A stretch of 64,000 nucleotides of DNA from Amphibacillus marinus (GTDB taxonomy: Bacteria > Bacillota > Bacilli > Bacillales > Amphibacillaceae), in assembly GCF_900110345.1 (NCBI RefSeq), contig NZ_FODJ01000002.1, positions 248,001 to 312,000 on the forward strand, in the 5' to 3' direction. Positions 61,706 through 64,000 of the stretch are shown one piece after another. The notes under the pieces were generated by a model. The model had not been told where the DNA came from and did no database searches. It saw only the letters and a program-made list of their open reading frames with translations. How positions within the stretch are numbered: position 1 is the stretch's first letter; each line of letters opens with the position of its first letter. Both the position numbers and the translations under genes were made by a program.

Positions 61706-62980
61706 ATGGACAAGTTTATGGCTTCAATGAATAAAAAATTAATTCCAATTGCCAAGGCATTTGATACAAACCGATACTTAGATGCCATTAAAAATGGTTT
61801 CTTTGGTGTCATGCCATTCTTAATTATTGGTTCATTTTTATTAATTTTCGGCAACTTACCTATCGAAGGTTATCCTGAATTTATGCAATCTATTTTTGGT
61901 GCTGGCTGGGATAGTATCTTTAATATACCCTTTGAAGCAACTATGAACATTATGACTTTATTTGTCATTATGGGTACAGCTAAATCATTAGCTAAACATT
62001 ATAAAATAAATGAATTAAATGCAAGCATTGCTGCCGTCGTTGCGTTCATTATTTTAACGCCATTTATTTTTGCTGGCGAAGAAAGCGGTATTCCGACTGG
62101 AGCGTTCGGTGCGACTGGGTTATTCTTAGGTTTAATTTCTGCGATTGTATCAGTTGAAATCCTACGTTTTATTGAAGGAAAGAATATAACGATTAAAATG
62201 CCACCAAGTGTCCCAGCAAATATCTCAAGCTCGTTTACATCACTTATTCCGTCATTCTTTGTTATTTTAGTCTTTACGATTATTCGACTATTGTTTGAGG
62301 GATCCGGCTTTGGCACAGCACAAAACTTTATTTACCAGATTCTTCAGGCACCGTTAACTAATGTTGGTAGTTCCTTGCCCGCAATGATCATTATTAACTT
62401 GTTTGCCTCGTTACTTTGGGCATTCGGTATTCATGGTACCGTTATTATTGGTGCCATTATGGACCCTATTTGGTTATCCCTAACGGCAGAAAACGCAACA
62501 GCCTTTGCAGCAGGTGCTAATATTCCAAATATTATCAACACTGAGTTTCAATCTAATTTTGTCCAACTGGGTGGAGCTGGCTGTACATTAGGCCTTGTTA
62601 TCTGTATGGTCTTTGTCGCTAAATCGAAACAGTATAAAACATTAGGTAAACTATCAATTGCACCAAGTATTTTCAATATTAATGAACCTGTTATCTTTGG
62701 AACACCGATTATCCTAAACCCATTGATGTTAATTCCTTTTGTTGTCTCAACTTTAGTTGCATTAATTATCACTTACTTTACGATGGCGACTGGTTTAGTA
62801 CCCTTGACGAATGGCGTTAACCTACCTTGGACAACACCGCCAATTATTTCTGGTTTCCTTCTTAGTGGCTGGCGTGGTGCAACTTTGCAGGTGATCACAA
62901 CATTAATTACAACTGCAATTTGGTACCCATTCTTTAGAATTTCCGATCAGCGTGCTCGTCAGCTAGAAGACGCTGAATAA
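61706..62980 (+). CDS. PTS lactose/cellobiose family IIC permease
   Basis: This 424-residue membrane protein has about ten helices and begins MDKFMASMNKKLIPIAKAFDTNRYLDAIKNGFFGVMPFL, the usual IIC start. AFGIHGTVIIGAIMDPIW and SIFNINEPVIFGTPIILNP are the conserved sugar-site motifs of the cellobiose/diacetylchitobiose family. RBS AGGAGGG precedes the ATG. It transports and phosphorylates a beta-glucoside, to be split by the GH1 enzyme encoded downstream. Confidence 0.93.
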   Translation: MDKFMASMNKKLIPIAKAFDTNRYLDAIKNGFFGVMPFLIIGSFLLIFGNLPIEGYPEFMQSIFGAGWDSIFNIPFEATMNIMTLFVIMGTAKSLAKHYKINELNASIAAVVAFIILTPFIFAGEESGIPTGAFGATGLFLGLISAIVSVEILRFIEGKNITIKMPPSVPANISSSFTSLIPSFFVILVFTIIRLLFEGSGFGTAQNFIYQILQAPLTNVGSSLPAMIIINLFASLLWAFGIHGTVIIGAIMDPIWLSLTAENATAFAAGANIPNIINTEFQSNFVQLGGAGCTLGLVICMVFVAKSKQYKTLGKLSIAPSIFNINEPVIFGTPIILNPLMLIPFVVSTLVALIITYFTMATGLVPLTNGVNLPWTTPPIISGFLLSGWRGATLQVITTLITTAIWYPFFRISDQRARQLEDAE

Positions 62981-62994
62981 ATCGAGCGAAAAAT

Positions 62995-63029
62995 CGTCGA
63001 GAACAACAGCTGACTAGTTGTTCTCGACG
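62995..63029 (+). other. Intra-operon hairpin between IIC and GH1 genes
   Basis: CGTCGAGAACAAC and GTTGTTCTCGACG form a perfect 13-bp stem with a 9-base loop, 14 bases after the IIC stop. With no T run it is more likely a transcript-stabilising or attenuating element than a full terminator. Confidence 0.65.
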
Positions 63030-63074
63030 TAACTTGCGCACATTTATTTTTGCGATAAAAAGACGAAGGGATGA

Positions 63075-64000
<926 letters not shown>

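Overview
The window reads as chromosomal DNA of a low-G+C Gram-positive bacterium (Bacillota, most likely Bacillaceae). The evidence is AGGAGG-type ribosome binding sites with some TTG and GTG starts, intrinsic hairpin-T terminators, lipoproteins with a classic lipobox, a two-component/ABC module in the same gene order as Bacillus subtilis yxdJKLM-yxeA, cre-like sites, and many Bacillus-type DUF families. A halophilic or alkaliphilic relative (Amphibacillus, Halolactibacillus or Gracilibacillus type) is a guess. I saw no rRNA, tRNA, CRISPR array or intact insertion sequence.

Layout. 1-6564 (minus): the N-terminal 2,188 residues of a giant secreted adhesin ending in an array of 12 Cna-B modules; the cell-wall anchor lies beyond the left edge. 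7.3-8.5 kb: a lipoprotein. 8.6-16.0 kb: an RpiR regulator facing an unusual five-gene operon (FAD oxidoreductase, permease, hydantoinase/oxoprolinase-like ASKHA protein, IrrE-like HExxH protein, ROK kinase). 16.2-19.3 kb: an ABC-2 exporter operon with a winged-helix regulator and a perfect palindromic operator. 19.5-26.2 kb: two CPBP proteases, an isochorismatase-like hydrolase, a TetR/metallo-beta-lactamase pair, a decayed GyrI-like gene and two Gfo/Idh/MocA oxidoreductases. 26.5-29.8 kb: a second ABC-2 system. 29.87-30.4 kb: a gene-free block that looks like a structured RNA, with its first part repeated at 55.6 kb. 30.5-33.6 kb: DinB, DUF4256, a cation diffusion facilitator and a DHFR-like protein. 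33.9-38.8 kb: the yxd-type antimicrobial peptide sensing and resistance module. 39-44.5 kb: a chemoreceptor, a manganese-type ABC importer operon and an LprI-like lipoprotein.

44.6-50 kb: DUF1272, an Lrp regulator with a BASS-type permease, a flavin reductase, an ArsR/SRPBCC/DUF1801 operon, DUF2200 and an alpha/beta hydrolase. 50.2-53.5 kb: a galactoside operon (AraC regulator, GH4 alpha-galactosidase, aldo/keto reductase). 53.6-57.8 kb: DUF1801, TetR and GNAT genes, DUF4269 and a three-domain Ada protein. 58-59.7 kb: an ECF sigma/anti-sigma/membrane protein operon. 59.9-64 kb: an RpiR regulator divergent from a lactose/cellobiose-family PTS (IIA, IIB, IIC) followed by a GH1 enzyme whose usual acid/base glutamate is glutamine, cut by the right edge.

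Themes are uptake and breakdown of sugars and small molecules under local regulators, cell-envelope stress and peptide defence, and metal homeostasis. The best candidates for something undescribed are the 9.5-16 kb operon, the structured non-coding block at 29.9-30.4 kb, and the higher-order repeat of the giant adhesin.
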